In this document: positions 52,505 through 63,051 of the stretch, one piece after another
How the letters are laid out: the number at the start of each line of letters is the position of its first letter
Numbering within the stretch: position 1 is the first letter of the stretch
NCBI GenBank assembly: GCA_017163975.1
Contig: JAFFSR010000301.1
Coordinates: 4,624,001 to 4,688,000 of the forward strand
Source of the DNA: Anastatus disparis
Lineage: Eukaryota; Arthropoda; Insecta; Hymenoptera; Eupelmidae
DNA length: 64,000 nucleotides
Direction: 5' to 3'
The notes under the pieces: model-generated
Databases searched by the model: none
Told to the model about the DNA's origin: nothing
Seen by the model: the letters and a program-made list of their open reading frames with translations, nothing else
Translations under genes and position numbers: made by a program

Positions 52505-53900
52505 TTAAATTGGTTTACGCTTACGTACACGTTTCTCTTCGAATGACCGATGTAGTGGATTTCTGACACGTTTTTGTCCTTTTTTCGCAGCTGTTTCTCT
52601 TTTTATCATCCAGCAGTAATCTGCTAACATGTTGATACCCCAGTTTCCTTGAAATCTACGTTCAAACTCCTTTAAATCTTGGTGAAATCGTTCACCATGC
52701 TCTTCACTAAAGTCTCCGTTATTTTCAGGAAACTGATCAACGTGTGAATCAAGAAAATGAAGTTTTAAGTTCATTAGACATCCCAATTTTTCAAAATTAC
52801 GTACCATTCTTTTCACAATAGCTTTATAATTCGTGTCTTTGGCATTATCCAAAAAATTTCGTCGATACCTCTTTAAAACTTAACCATGCTGCCTTTTCAA
52901 CATCAGTCATGCTTTGTTCAAAGTTTTCGTCTCTAAATAAAGTTCGGATTTCAGGACCATCAAAAATACCTTCATTTAATTTAGCATCAGATTTATGGGG
53001 AAATACTTTGCTTATATATTGGAAGCATTGACCGTCCTTGTCCAAAGCTTTAACTAATTGCTTTATCAATCCAAGCTTTATATGCAGAGGCGGTATCAAA
53101 ATTTTCGAAGGATTAACGAGTGGATCTTTTATAACATTCTGTTTTCCAGGTTCAAACGATTCTCTTGATGGCCAAATTTTCTTTTTATAGTGTTTTTCTC
53201 TATCTCTGCTATCAAACATGCATAAATAACATGGGTACTTCGTAAATCCAGATTGTTGTCCAAGTATCATAGATAAAATCTTTAAATCGCCACATATTTG
53301 CCATTTATGTTCTCTATATTTTATTTTCGTTAAAAGTAGTTCAAGATTGGAATACTCTTCTTTAAGTACTGTTGAATGTGCTAATGGTATAGGAGCATAT
53401 TTATTTGTGATATTGAGGAGTACTGCTTTAAGGCTGCGCTTTGATGAATCAATGAATAGTCGCCAATTTTCAGGTTTGTATATGTTGGGTTTCAATTCAC
53501 CAATAAGACCTTTCACGTCCGTGCAATAAACCATATTAGAATCATTCTTGAAATAATTTCTAAAGCGCTCTTCTCGATTACGATATGCACATACTTTAGT
53601 ACCCTTTATCAACATATTTCGTCTCTTAAACTCTGAAGCCATAAACTCTGATTGTTCCTTAGATAAACCACTCTTTCTAAATAAATCGTTCAGACTTTTT
53701 TGATCAAACTTTTCAACAGTTCGTTCTTCACCCTTAGGAATATACTCTTCATCACTATCCAGAGAATGTTCTTCAGGTGAACTTAGATCTTCTTCATTTG
53801 GTGTGTTTGTGTCAGAGACAATTTGATCTGTCAATTTTTTATTTATACTTATTCTGTTGTAAAACTGGGTACTGTTGTTTAAAAATGAATTCGGTTTCAT
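52505..53900 (-). pseudogene. Transposase-like gene, left copy (one frameshift)
   Basis: Minus-strand copy of the gene at 54340-55635. Starts at ATG 53900 with about 85 residues before the MASEFKRRN point, including an acidic SSPEEHSLDSDEEY stretch, and is open to 52845. A single-base shift there (KFFG in place of KFLGN) separates the last 114 codons (52852-52505). All motifs listed for the right copy are kept. This copy alone has an ATG in a natural N-terminal position, so it shows the family's likely start. Confidence 0.78.
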
Positions 53901-53994
53901 TTTAAAGCTCCGTTCAGTTAATCACTGTTGTACACTGTCATTGATCTTAAAGCATTGTTTATAAACGAATGGGACTTATGATCTTTTTCCAAAG

Positions 53995-54037
<43 letters not shown>

Positions 54038-54339
54038 TACTCTATAAGGGTACCTAAAAAAAACCTGCTGCTGCGAAGTATTGGTCACGATGACAACTGC
54101 CCTGAAAATGGGATGTGTAGAATGATTCGGTGTACTCAATACTTTGCAGTAACGAACCCAGCGAAGGCGCGCTGTCCTGCAGGGGAGCACTAGGATGTGA
54201 GAATGATGCCGTAGTGTGTCCGACGACGAGTTGACATTGTCCTCGTCAAAGTCGGAAAGCTCTCATACTTAGGCCTGGGGAGGTATGAGAGTTATCACCC
54301 CTAGGACGGCGGACTCACCTGCGATCGGAACAGGATTCA
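53901..54339. other. Spacer (loop) of element Q with GC-rich segment
   Basis: Contains a (TA)n run at 53996-54033 and a GC-rich stretch at about 54060-54330 unlike anything near it. Inverted pairs include CTCTCATAC (54259) with GTATGAGAG (54283), and CCGACGACGAG (54220) with CTCGTCAAAGTCGG (54242). It could be a structured non-coding insert or the end of another element. No gene is seen. Confidence 0.5.
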
Positions 54340-55635
54340 TCAAATGAAGAAGATCTAAGTTCACCTGAAGAACATTCTCTGGATAGTGATGAAGAGTATA
54401 TTCCTAAGGGTGAAGAACGAACTGTTGAAAAGTTTGATCAAAAAAGTCTGAACGATTTATTTAGAAAGAGTGGTTTATCTAAGGAACAATCAGAGTTTAT
54501 GGCTTCAGAGTTTAAGAGACGAAATATGTTGATAAAGGGTACTAAAGTATGTGCATATCGTAATCGAGAAGAGCGCTTTAGAAATTATTTCAAGAATGAT
54601 TCTAATATGGTTTATTGCACGGACGTGAAAGGTCTTATTGGTGAATTGAAACCCAACATATACAAACCTGAAAATTGGCGACTATTCATTGATTCATCAA
54701 AGCGCAGCCTTAAAGCAGTACTCCTCAATATCACAAATAAATATGCTCCTATACCATTAGCACATTCAACAGTACTTAAAGAAGAGTATTCCAATCTTGA
54801 ACTACTTTTAACGAAAATAAAATATAGAGAACATAAATGGCAAATATGTGGCGATTTAAAGATTTTATCTATGATACTTGGACAACAATCTGGATTTACG
54901 AAGTACCCATGTTATTTATGCATGTTTGATAGCAGAGATAGAGAAAAACACTATAAAAAGAAAATTTGGCCATCAAGAGAATCGTTTGAACCTGGAAAAC
55001 AGAATGTTATAAAAGATCCACTCGTTAATCCTTCGAAAATTTTGATACCGCCTCTGCATATAAAGCTTGGATTGATAAAGCAATTAGTTAAAGCTTTGGA
55101 CAAGGACGGTCAATGCTTCCAATATATAAGCAAAGTATTTCCCCATAAATCTGATGCTAAATTAAATGAAGGTATTTTTGATGGTCCTGAAATCCGAACT
55201 TTATTTAGAGACGAAAACTTTGAACAAAGCATGACTGATGTTGAAAAGGCAGCATGGTTAAGTTTTAAAGAGGTATCGACGAAATTTTTGGGTAATGCCA
55301 AAGACACGAATTATAAAGCTATTGTGAAAAGAATGGTACGTAATTTTGAAAAATTGGGTTGTCTAATGAACTTAAAACTTCATTTTCTTGATTCACACGT
55401 TGATCAGTTTCCTGAAAATAACGGAGACTTTAGTGAAGAGCATGGTGAACGATTTCACCAAGATTTAAAGGAGTTTGAACGTAGATTTCAAGGAAACTGG
55501 GGTATCAACATGTTAGCAGATTACTGCTGGATGATAAAAAGAGAAACAGCTGCGAAAAAAGGACAAAAACGTGTCAGAAATCCACTACATCGGTCATTCG
55601 AAGAGAAACGTGTACGTAAGCGTAAACCAATTTAA
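54340..55635 (+). CDS. Transposase-like protein, right copy
   Basis: Open from about 54290; the first ATG is 54499, giving 378 residues. The first part of the homologous left copy is missing because the arm ends at about 54340, so this copy may lack its natural start. Motifs from the ATG: FIDSSKRS (63-70), ICGDLKI (116-122), a CYLCMFDSRDREKHY cysteine pair (138, 141), LIPPLHIKLG (182-191), HFLDSHVDQFPENNGDFSEE (295-314), GERFHQD (316-322) and a basic C-terminus. Asp65, Asp119 and Glu313/314 are candidate DDE residues with a zinc-type Cys pair between, but this is inference. I recognise the wording as a family common in arthropods and usually left uncharacterised. Full-length and uninterrupted. 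Confidence 0.72.
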   Translation, partial: SNEEDLSSPEEHSLDSDEEYIPKGEERTVEKFDQKSLNDLFRKSGLSKEQSEFMASEFKRRNMLIKGTKVCAYRNREERFRNYFKNDSNMVYCTDVKGLIGELKPNIYKPENWRLFIDSSKRSLKAVLLNITNKYAPIPLAHSTVLKEEYSNLELLLTKIKYREHKWQICGDLKILSMILGQQSGFTKYPCYLCMFDSRDREKHYKKKIWPSRESFEPGKQNVIKDPLVNPSKILIPPLHIKLGLIKQLVKALDKDGQCFQYISKVFPHKSDAKLNEGIFDGPEIRTLFRDENFEQSMTDVEKAAWLSFKEVSTKFLGNAKDTNYKAIVKRMVRNFEKLGCLMNLKLHFLDSHVDQFPENNGDFSEEHGERFHQDLKEFERRFQGNWGINMLADYCWMIKRETAAKKGQKRVRNPLHRSFEEKRVRKRKPI

Positions 55636-55647
55636 AAAAAACATCGG

Positions 55648-55674
55648 AAGAGAGAGAGAGAGAGAGAGAGAGAG
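55648..55674. repeat. (GA)n run after the right gene
   Basis: Mirror of the (TC)n run at 52468-52496. Confidence 0.95.
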
Positions 55675-57264
55675 ACAAACATAGACAAAATGTTAAGTTT
55701 AACGTACACAATAGGCTAAGTTAATATCTTGAATTTACAGTCAATGCTGTGAAAGACTCTAAAATTAGTATTTCAGACGTAAAATTTTTAAAAAATCGAT
55801 AAATTTACCATATACAGTTCTTGTCACCGCCCTCTAGAAGTAGTTTTTACACAATCTGACTTCAAATTCATGATCAGCAATCTGAAAAACCCCCAGGATA
55901 GTATTTCCAATGTTTATCGACTCTTCAAAAGACGCATGATTAAATTTTAATATTGTATAAATCCATTTTAGGCAAAATTTCGACTTTTACCGATTTCCTC
56001 ATCTTTTCAGCCCCATACAGAGGACTAGAATCGCGTTAAAAAAATTTGAAGGTATGGTTTCCCGTGTATTTTTTCCCGTAGAATTCGATTTTGAAGTCCA
56101 ATTAACCGTATCTCATGATTTGTTTTTTCTAGACTCGAAAAACCGCAAAAAAAACGTAAAAAATGAGGTTTTTTCAATAAAACTCTGAGAAAAGGTAGGA
56201 AAACCCTATATTTTTATTACAGATTCGGATTCAGCGTCGAAAAATACATGGGAATATGTATGTCCGGTCAAAAGTTCAGACATTTTTTTTCATTTTGTGG
56301 GCCTGTGTAATTCATCAGTATGATAAAAAAAAGATATTAAGTACTAAATCACTGTCAGTTCATTGAAGGTAGTTTGTCATAATGTTCCAAGACATAAATA
56401 AAGCTGCAACTATTTTTACGGTGACATGCAAATTGTGTAACAATTGGTAAGATGTGTTATGCCGTAAATCTAAACCAGATGTAGCGTGCGTTATAGAACG
56501 ACACTACCTATTGATTAGGAAAACTGTCATTAATGAGTGAACTGACCCCGAGCCTCGTAAACATGATTTCGTCTGCGATATGAAATAAATAACTCAATTT
56601 GTGAATACACAAATTCTGTACAAACCTTTGTATACGAACGGCGTCGCTCCAGACCTCACTGAAAAGTGATTGACTACTCGAGTGTAAAAGGCGATTTGCA
56701 TAATTCTAGTGACTAGTATCTTAACTATTACTTGTAAATAACGTCTAAATCTTCTTAAAAAATTTGATTCTATTATTATTCAATCGCCAAGTATAATTAC
56801 GCTCGAATATAGTTTAAAATCATAATCCATCATCGCATGCTTTAGATAACGATTGTTTTGTAGATGTAGTGTAGAATTATTTAATCGTAATTTTATTAAT
56901 ATGTATAAATAAATTGAATTATAGACCAAAATTTAGATTTTAGATTTTTTGACATTGATTACAACTGTAAGTGTAGAAAAAAATAAAATTGTTTTGCACA
57001 TCAAATCTCATGTGAGATCTTATATGAGATCGGGTATCGGGAAAAGAAATTGTTTTGCACATGAGATCTTATGTGAGACTGGGTAACGGGAAAATTAATT
57101 TTTTTGCACATGAGATCTCACATGAGATCTCACGTGAGATCGGGCATCAGGAAAAATAAAATTTCGCGGCACATGAGATCTCACGTGAGATCTCATATGA
57201 GTTCTCATATGAGATCTAGTTTCATTTTCAATCGTGAGATCCCATGTCATTTTTTTCAGTAGAG

Positions 57265-58075
57265 TTTGTAAAATATTGTTGGTTACATTGAAAAATTTGT
57301 ATAATTATTCAAAATTTGATTAAATTCATTCTATGAAAATAATAAATTTTTGTGTACTTTTGAATTGAAATTATTTAATATAAGAATTTCAAATACTTTT
57401 GAAGAACTATGAAAAATTCTGAAATAAAAATTTTAAATGTTATTTATATAGATAATTAAAAATTCTGATTGATAATTATTCTTAAAATTTTAATAAATTA
57501 CCACCTTTTAAATACATGAACATAAAAAAACGTAAACATCATAAAAACAAAGTTCAATGTTCATCATTAAAAATGGTTCATTTGAAGTTTTAAACTTAAG
57601 TTTTTTTTGTTAGTTCGTTCATTTTGTTTTGTTTATTTTTTTGTTCTTATATAAACATTTCTTCTAAAAATTATTTTTCATAAAATTAAATATTTATAGA
57701 ATCAATTAATGATAAAACATCTGACCAAAATCTTTTCTTCGCTGCAATTTTTTTTTTATTTTAAACTATATGAGCTTAATTTACCTCGCTCCTGATGTCG
57801 CTCGGTTAAATTTTCATATTTTATATTAATATGTATGAATTAGCCAGTTTCAAAATAGAAACAATTGCCTTAATTTATAAATTTTTATATTGCAGTTTTT
57901 TTATTAATTCAGTTTTTATACATTTGAAAAAAAAGAATTAATTAAAGTTTTAATATGAATCAAAATTTTTTAAATACATATCATATCATCATGATAAATT
58001 AAAAATTTGTTTTACTCAATTTTATTCAAATTAATGAAAAAATATGATAGAAATTCAGTCTTTTTATTCATGTAT
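57265..58075. other. AT-rich region, no feature recognised
   Basis: No coding or repeat signal recognised. Confidence 0.45.
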
Positions 58076-58079
58076 TTCA

Positions 58080-58455
58080 AACAGAGGGACGGAGATGAAA
58101 AAACGAAGACCTAGGAATGGAGAAGTAGAGACGAAGACACAGAGACGGAGACAGAGAGTCATAAACGGATAGACGAAAATGGAGGGACGGAGACGAAGAG
58201 ACATAGACAGAGAGACGGAGAGACGAAAACGGAGAGACAGAAACAGAAACAAAGACAAAAATAAGGAGTCGTAGGAACGGAGGCAGAGAGACATGGATGT
58301 AGGGCCGGAGACGGAGAGGCAGAGACAGAGAAGCAGAGACGGAGATACATAGACATAGGGACGGAGATACGGAGACAAAGAGACGAAGATGGAGAAACGG
58401 AGAGACGGAGTGACTGAGATGGAGAGACGGAGACAAAGAGATGGAGATGGAGAGT
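58080..58455. repeat. GGAGACGGAGAGACGG minisatellite
   Basis: Purine-rich array of ACGGAGACAGAGAGAC variants, complementary to 30546-30885. The serine/leucine-rich minus-strand frames are by-products. Confidence 0.88.
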
Positions 58456-58667
58456 GAGAGGCAAACATTCTGTATGTGTACGTGCATATGTTTATATGTG
58501 TATGTGTTTATGTGTCATGTATATGTGAAAATGTACATAGGAATATATATTTACATATATATGTATGTGTGTATATGTATGTAAGCAAGTTTATGTGTGT
58601 GCATGCATGTGAACGTGCGTATGTGAATGTGTATGTGTGCATATGTGTAGGTGCAAGTGTATTAGTG
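58456..58667. repeat. TGTATGTG-rich stretch
   Basis: Variants of GTGTATGTGTTTATGTG and ATATGTATGTGTG fill the space between the minisatellite and element M2. Confidence 0.8.
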
Positions 58668-58671
58668 TATA

Positions 58672-59617
58672 TGGGTGAAATTCAAAAAATTGAAAATAGG
58701 TTTTTATACATAATAACTTTTTATGTAAATAATATGTACGTGTTTAAACCCAACAGTTAGCTAGTAACAATCCTAATCAACTTGTTCAACCATTAAAATT
58801 TTGAATAAATGACTAATCCAAAGGAATAAATAAGAAAAATAAACAAAAATGTTCTTGTGTCACGCGTCCGGAGCGTACAAGTATTTTGTTTTCAAAATAA
58901 AAAGTATCTAAATACATAGTTATTAAAATTTTACTGTAATGATTTTTGAAGATTTTTAAATAAAGAATCTAATGGTGGGGTGTAGAAATACAATAACTTA
59001 ATAAAATGTATTCAAAACTGACGTCAAAGTTACGACAATTTTTTCGTCCTCGTGTCACACTTTTAATAGTTTATCGTGAAAATTATTTAAAAAATCAAAT
59101 AATTAGAGCTCAATATCGTCAAATATAAAAATTGATATGTATTTTAGAAATTAAAAGAATTATAAATGTAAAAGGTTTTATATATGGTGAGAAAATATAT
59201 TTAAATCAAACCATAAAAAAACGTACCTTTTCTAATGTCTTCGTGTAACGCTAATTTTGTTAACGAAAAAAAAATCTAATCAGGATTTGAACTACGTGAA
59301 AAGAAATTAGGCTTTAAGAGCTTTAAATTAACTGTGATATATATTTGTTATTATATATATTACTCGCCAAGTAATCACTTTTAACGTGTACAAAAGAAAA
59401 AAAAAGTCCTCGTGTCACACTTTATAAGTTTATTTTTATAATTATAAGTTTACTTTTACACTTGTTATATTTCCAAAATTGAAATACAGCTCGCCCATTA
59501 TTGTTTTCTTCTTATTTATAGTATTGATAAACATATTAAAAAATATCAAGTAAAATTTAGGAATTTTTTTTTAGTTTTTAAAAAACATGATTTTGACAAA
59601 TTTTTTAATTTCACCCA
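58672..59617. mobile_element. Non-autonomous element M, copy 2 (TATA duplication)
   Basis: Ends TGGGTGAAATTCAAAAAATT and AATTTTTTAATTTCACCCA; TATA on both sides (58668-58671, 59618-59621). Same orientation and content as 23449-24379; differences are scattered. 946 bp, no coding frame. Confidence 0.87.
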
Positions 59618-59621
59618 TATA

Positions 59622-60130
59622 TATGTGACAATCATGCAAATGATATTCCAGGGAGAAAAAAGGCTTAATTCTTCACATTAATATAATGATAGTAATATAA
59701 TATAAGATTATATATAAGTAATATAATAAAGTAATAACGGAGACGGAGAGACGGTGACGGAAAGACAGAGACGGAGAGACGGAGATGAAGAGATGGAGAC
59801 GGAGCGGCGAAGTAGAAGTGGTAGAGATGAAGAAACGGGAAGGAAATATGGAGACGGAGAGACGGGGATGGAGTGGCGGATATTGTTTATGTGTGCATGT
59901 GTATATGAGTAATTTTATGTGTATGGATATGTGTTTATGTGTGTATGTGTATGTATGTATATGTATGAGTCTATGTGTATATTAAAGGTGCACGTATGTA
60001 TGTGTATGTATGTATGTGAGAATGATGCAAAAGATATTCACGTAAGAAAGAAAAAAATCCTAATTCTTCACTTTAATATAATAGCAGTAATTGTTTTTTA
60101 TATTTATTCTTTGGAACTGCAGTCAAACTA
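59622..60130. repeat. L-type repeat with GGAGACGG and TGTATG arrays
   Basis: GACGGAGAGACGG array at about 59738-59880 is followed by GTGTATGTGTATGTATG words (59885-60015). Flanks GTGACAATCATGCAAATGAT (59627) and GTGAGAATGATGCAAAAGAT (60013), with TTAATTCTTCAC and ATAATAGCAGTAAT, match the ends of hairpin L at 29941. The element M2 insertion lies just beside it, so 58080-60130 may be one L-type unit interrupted by M2. Confidence 0.68.
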
Positions 60131-60825
60131 ATTTCACAACATATTGTAGAAGTTTTTGAAATATGTCCTAAATAATTATGTAGTTTCTGGAGTATAGACT
60201 CAATTAGTTCAATCGTTGTCAATTAATATCGTGACCATATTTTCCTATGTAAAAGCTATAGCGTTTATTAAAAAATGGATTTTCGTTTCTCATTTTTAAT
60301 AAGTAAAAGATGATTAGACTGTTAAAAATGATAATTCATCTCGTACAACAACAAATTCATTGCTTCTGGTAACCAACAATAAAATCGTTAGAATAGTAAT
60401 TTTTAGCGCAAGAGCATACTTGTATATCACAGGACAACAATTAAGTCAACATTTTGCTAAAAATTTAATTTTATGCGAATCTAATGCAAATAAATTATAT
60501 AAATGTAAGTAAGATAAATGTTAAGACAAATGTTAATGTAAAAGATATGAATATCACTACATTTATATAAGTTAAGTAAATGAAGAGAGGAAGCTGAATA
60601 TTATTAATTAATCGTAATTGTAATCATATTAATAAAATATTTATTTTTGTAATGTAATATTAGACTAACATGTAATTGAGAGAAGAAGGTTTGTATTATC
60701 TATGAGTTTTAATTATAATCATGCAGTATTAAATAGTTATAATTTTAATCACAATAATGAAATGTAAATAAAAATGATTATTATATCATTATTATAACAG
60801 AATATTAAAGTAACAGAAAGGTGTG
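60131..60825. other. AT-rich region, no feature recognised
   Basis: No coding or repeat signal recognised. Confidence 0.45.
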
Positions 60826-60905
60826 AGATGGAGCCGAGGGGGGGGGGGCACATAAATCAAAGGGGGTGGTTGTGAGGTTTCAGGGGATTGGAAAAAGGGG
60901 CGCCT
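60826..60905. other. G-rich tract
   Basis: GGAGCCGAGGGGGGGGGGCA is followed by AAGGGGGTGG, CAGGGGATTGG and AAAAGGGGCG within 70 bases; four G-runs could in principle form a G-quadruplex. Confidence 0.6.
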
Positions 60906-61248
60906 TTTTGTTTCAAATAACGTAAATTAGTAAATCCATCATACCTTTAAAATTAAAAATAAAAAAAATTTTTTTTCTTAAAGTTTAGGCGCACTTTTAT
61001 TAGTGTAATTTTCTCATTATTTATCCAATAAAAAACGTAAAAAAACTTGCGTTATTCATATTTTATTAAAGTTATATTTTTATTCGTAATAAATGAAAAA
61101 AATTACAAATAACAGTTTTTTTTAGCTTGTAACAAAATATTAAACATTAACAGATCAATGGGACATATAAAAAATAATTAATAAATAGAGTATATCAAAA
61201 TATAACAAAATACCAAACAATATAATACAAATTAAACTTTATGATTAT

Positions 61249-62345
61249 TTAATTTTTTTGTTTTTTCAATGTAGCTTTTCCTTTTTGTTTTTTCGTCGTG
61301 GATGATTTTCTTTTTCCTTTATTTATATTACTATTATTATTAGGAATCCTACCATCCTTTACTAGGGAAAAATAACTACATGCTGGCTTACTCAAACAAT
61401 CGAAACATGAAAGAGAATTAAGATATAATTTTTCAGGATTCTTTTCATTCCATACCAGTTGAAAAATTTTTTGAGATTGTGGCGCTGATTGAATTTTATT
61501 ATCTACCAATTTTTCAACATTTTCAATTTCAATTAAGGTCACAGAGAAAATCTGAATTTTTTCATTTTTGAAGCTTCTTATAACTTGCAGCATATCATTA
61601 ACAAAAATAATATTTTTACCGCATGAAACTGAATTGGTCACACATTCGTTTCGTTGTACCCCCTGTAGCATCAGCGCTATCTTTTTCGTGTCCAGGAGCA
61701 GTAATAATCCAAGAAGCTATACGTAGCTCCATTTTTTCATAAAAATAACGAAACAGTTGAAAATTGGTCTTATTTTTGTACTGCGTTGTTGGGCCATCAC
61801 TTTGAAAATGAATCGCTTCAATATTGGGCACTGTTGATTTTATTAATTTTAAAACAGGTTGCAAGAAATAACAGTACAATAATTTACATGACTGATACTA
61901 AGTACCTGTGTCCCTTACCCCGATCGTGCTTGGATAGTTGTATCTACTGACGAAATTTCGTGAGGGATGTTTTCCAACACTGGAAGCGTATCGTAATCAA
62001 AGGGTTAAAATAAACGAATAATATAAATTTAATTGTAATTTTTGTGAGATTTTTTATTATTTTAACAATTTATGACATGAAATTTTAGTATTAACTTTAT
62101 TATATTCTTTATTGATCCACAATATTTTCAACTTTTTTTTGTATACTTTTATATTTTTTATTGAATTTTTTTACACTATATAATAAATAACAGTGCAACA
62201 ATTTACGTGAAATAATTATTAAAGTAACAAACACTTACTGCGTTTTCTTTCCTTCGTTTTTTTGCATTCTTCTTTTGTTCGTTATATTTGCATAATCGGT
62301 CTCGATTTAGTCTTTTTTTTTCATTTTCAATTTTTCTTTTTTCCG
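61249..62345 (-). pseudogene. Transposase-like gene remnant (QYKNKT/GHEKDSAD family)
   Basis: Minus-strand frames 61879-61616 and 61671-61249 are one protein with a frameshift near 61625. The first part has IEAIHFQSDGPTTQYKNKTN and ITAPGHEKDSADATGGTTKR; the second has GKNIIFVNDMLQVIRSF and a cysteine set CFDCLSKPAC, then a basic tail. Related arthropod proteins with SDGP..QYKNK and GHGKG.AD..GG..KR wording are, to my knowledge, transposon-derived; the superfamily is not known to me. Further up, 62345-62238 encodes a basic stretch (KKKRLNRDRLCKYNEQKKNA) ending in a good splice donor (GTAAGTGT), so an upstream exon is possible. Confidence 0.6.
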
Positions 62346-63050
62346 CAATTTACTAAAAAATTGATTATTATTATCATTATCACTATTATTAATATTATTA
62401 TTATCATTGTTTTTATTATTAAAATACTATTATTATAGATATCTAACATTTCGAATGTATCAATAATCTACAATTTTTATTTTATAAAAATCAGTAAAAT
62501 GCTAGAAATAAAAAATTTGTTATAATATTTAAACTTGTGATTTTTGAAAATCAATTATAGCTGAACGAAATCTCACAGTACACTAAACGGTTAAGCTCTA
62601 TCTTTTCAAAATAAAATAAATTTTATATTTCGTTTGAAAATTCTAAGAATTCATCAAACTATCAGTGGTATGATCACAATATTATTAATAAATACTATAT
62701 GTATGTAACTATACGCAAAATGTGTCGATGTTGAAATGTAATATCACGAATCATCAAATTATGTTTTTCATTTATTAAATATATTTTACATATGTAAAAT
62801 CATTATAAATGAATTAACAAAATGTGAGAACACAATAAAAAATAATTAAAAATTTTATTTATTCAAATTTTATTACTTTTATAAAAAATCATTATGATTT
62901 TTCTCATCGCTTTTTTATACTTTTGTCTTATCCTGTCACTTTAACATAGTGATTATCTTTTAAACATAAATAATATACATTGTTCACAGCATAAAAGCAT
63001 TAATATTTTTGCATCATATTGATGTGCCAATCATTAACAGCATTTTTGCT
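62346..63050. other. AT-rich region with ATT-rich stretch
   Basis: An (ATT)n-like stretch lies at about 62365-62430. Otherwise nothing was recognised. Confidence 0.5.
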
Positions 63051-63051
63051 T

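Larger units (their letters stand above)
51835..56307. mobile_element. Giant inverted repeat element Q with two transposase-like genes
   Basis: Outer ends CACAGGCCCACAAAATGAAA and TTTCATTTTGTGGGCCTGTG; TAA on both sides (51832-51834, 56308-56310), with the empty site visible in B1. Left arm about 51835-53797 and right arm about 54340-56307 are nearly identical inverted copies, each with a transposase-like gene reading outward, a (TC)n/(GA)n run and a common 3' flank. The 540-bp spacer holds a (TA)n run and a GC-rich segment. The structure looks like an inverted dimer of one transposon. Confidence 0.88.
50528..57264. mobile_element. Element B, copy 2 (inverted), split by the 4.47-kb element
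   Basis: Parts 50528-51834 and 56308-57264 match element B1 in inverted form: CCCTACTGAAAATATTG end, GAGATCTC words, the AAGTTGAATCCTACT and TGGTTTAAAATTATATTCGAGC interiors, and the end CATTTTTTTCAGTAGAG. The large element at 51835-56307 interrupts it with a TAA duplication. It lacks the foldback insertion present in B1. Confidence 0.8.

Noticed and set aside
58064..58487. Three overlapping minus-strand frames of 101-136 codons
   Set aside because: By-products of the GGAGACGG array; Ser/Leu/Phe-rich without domain.
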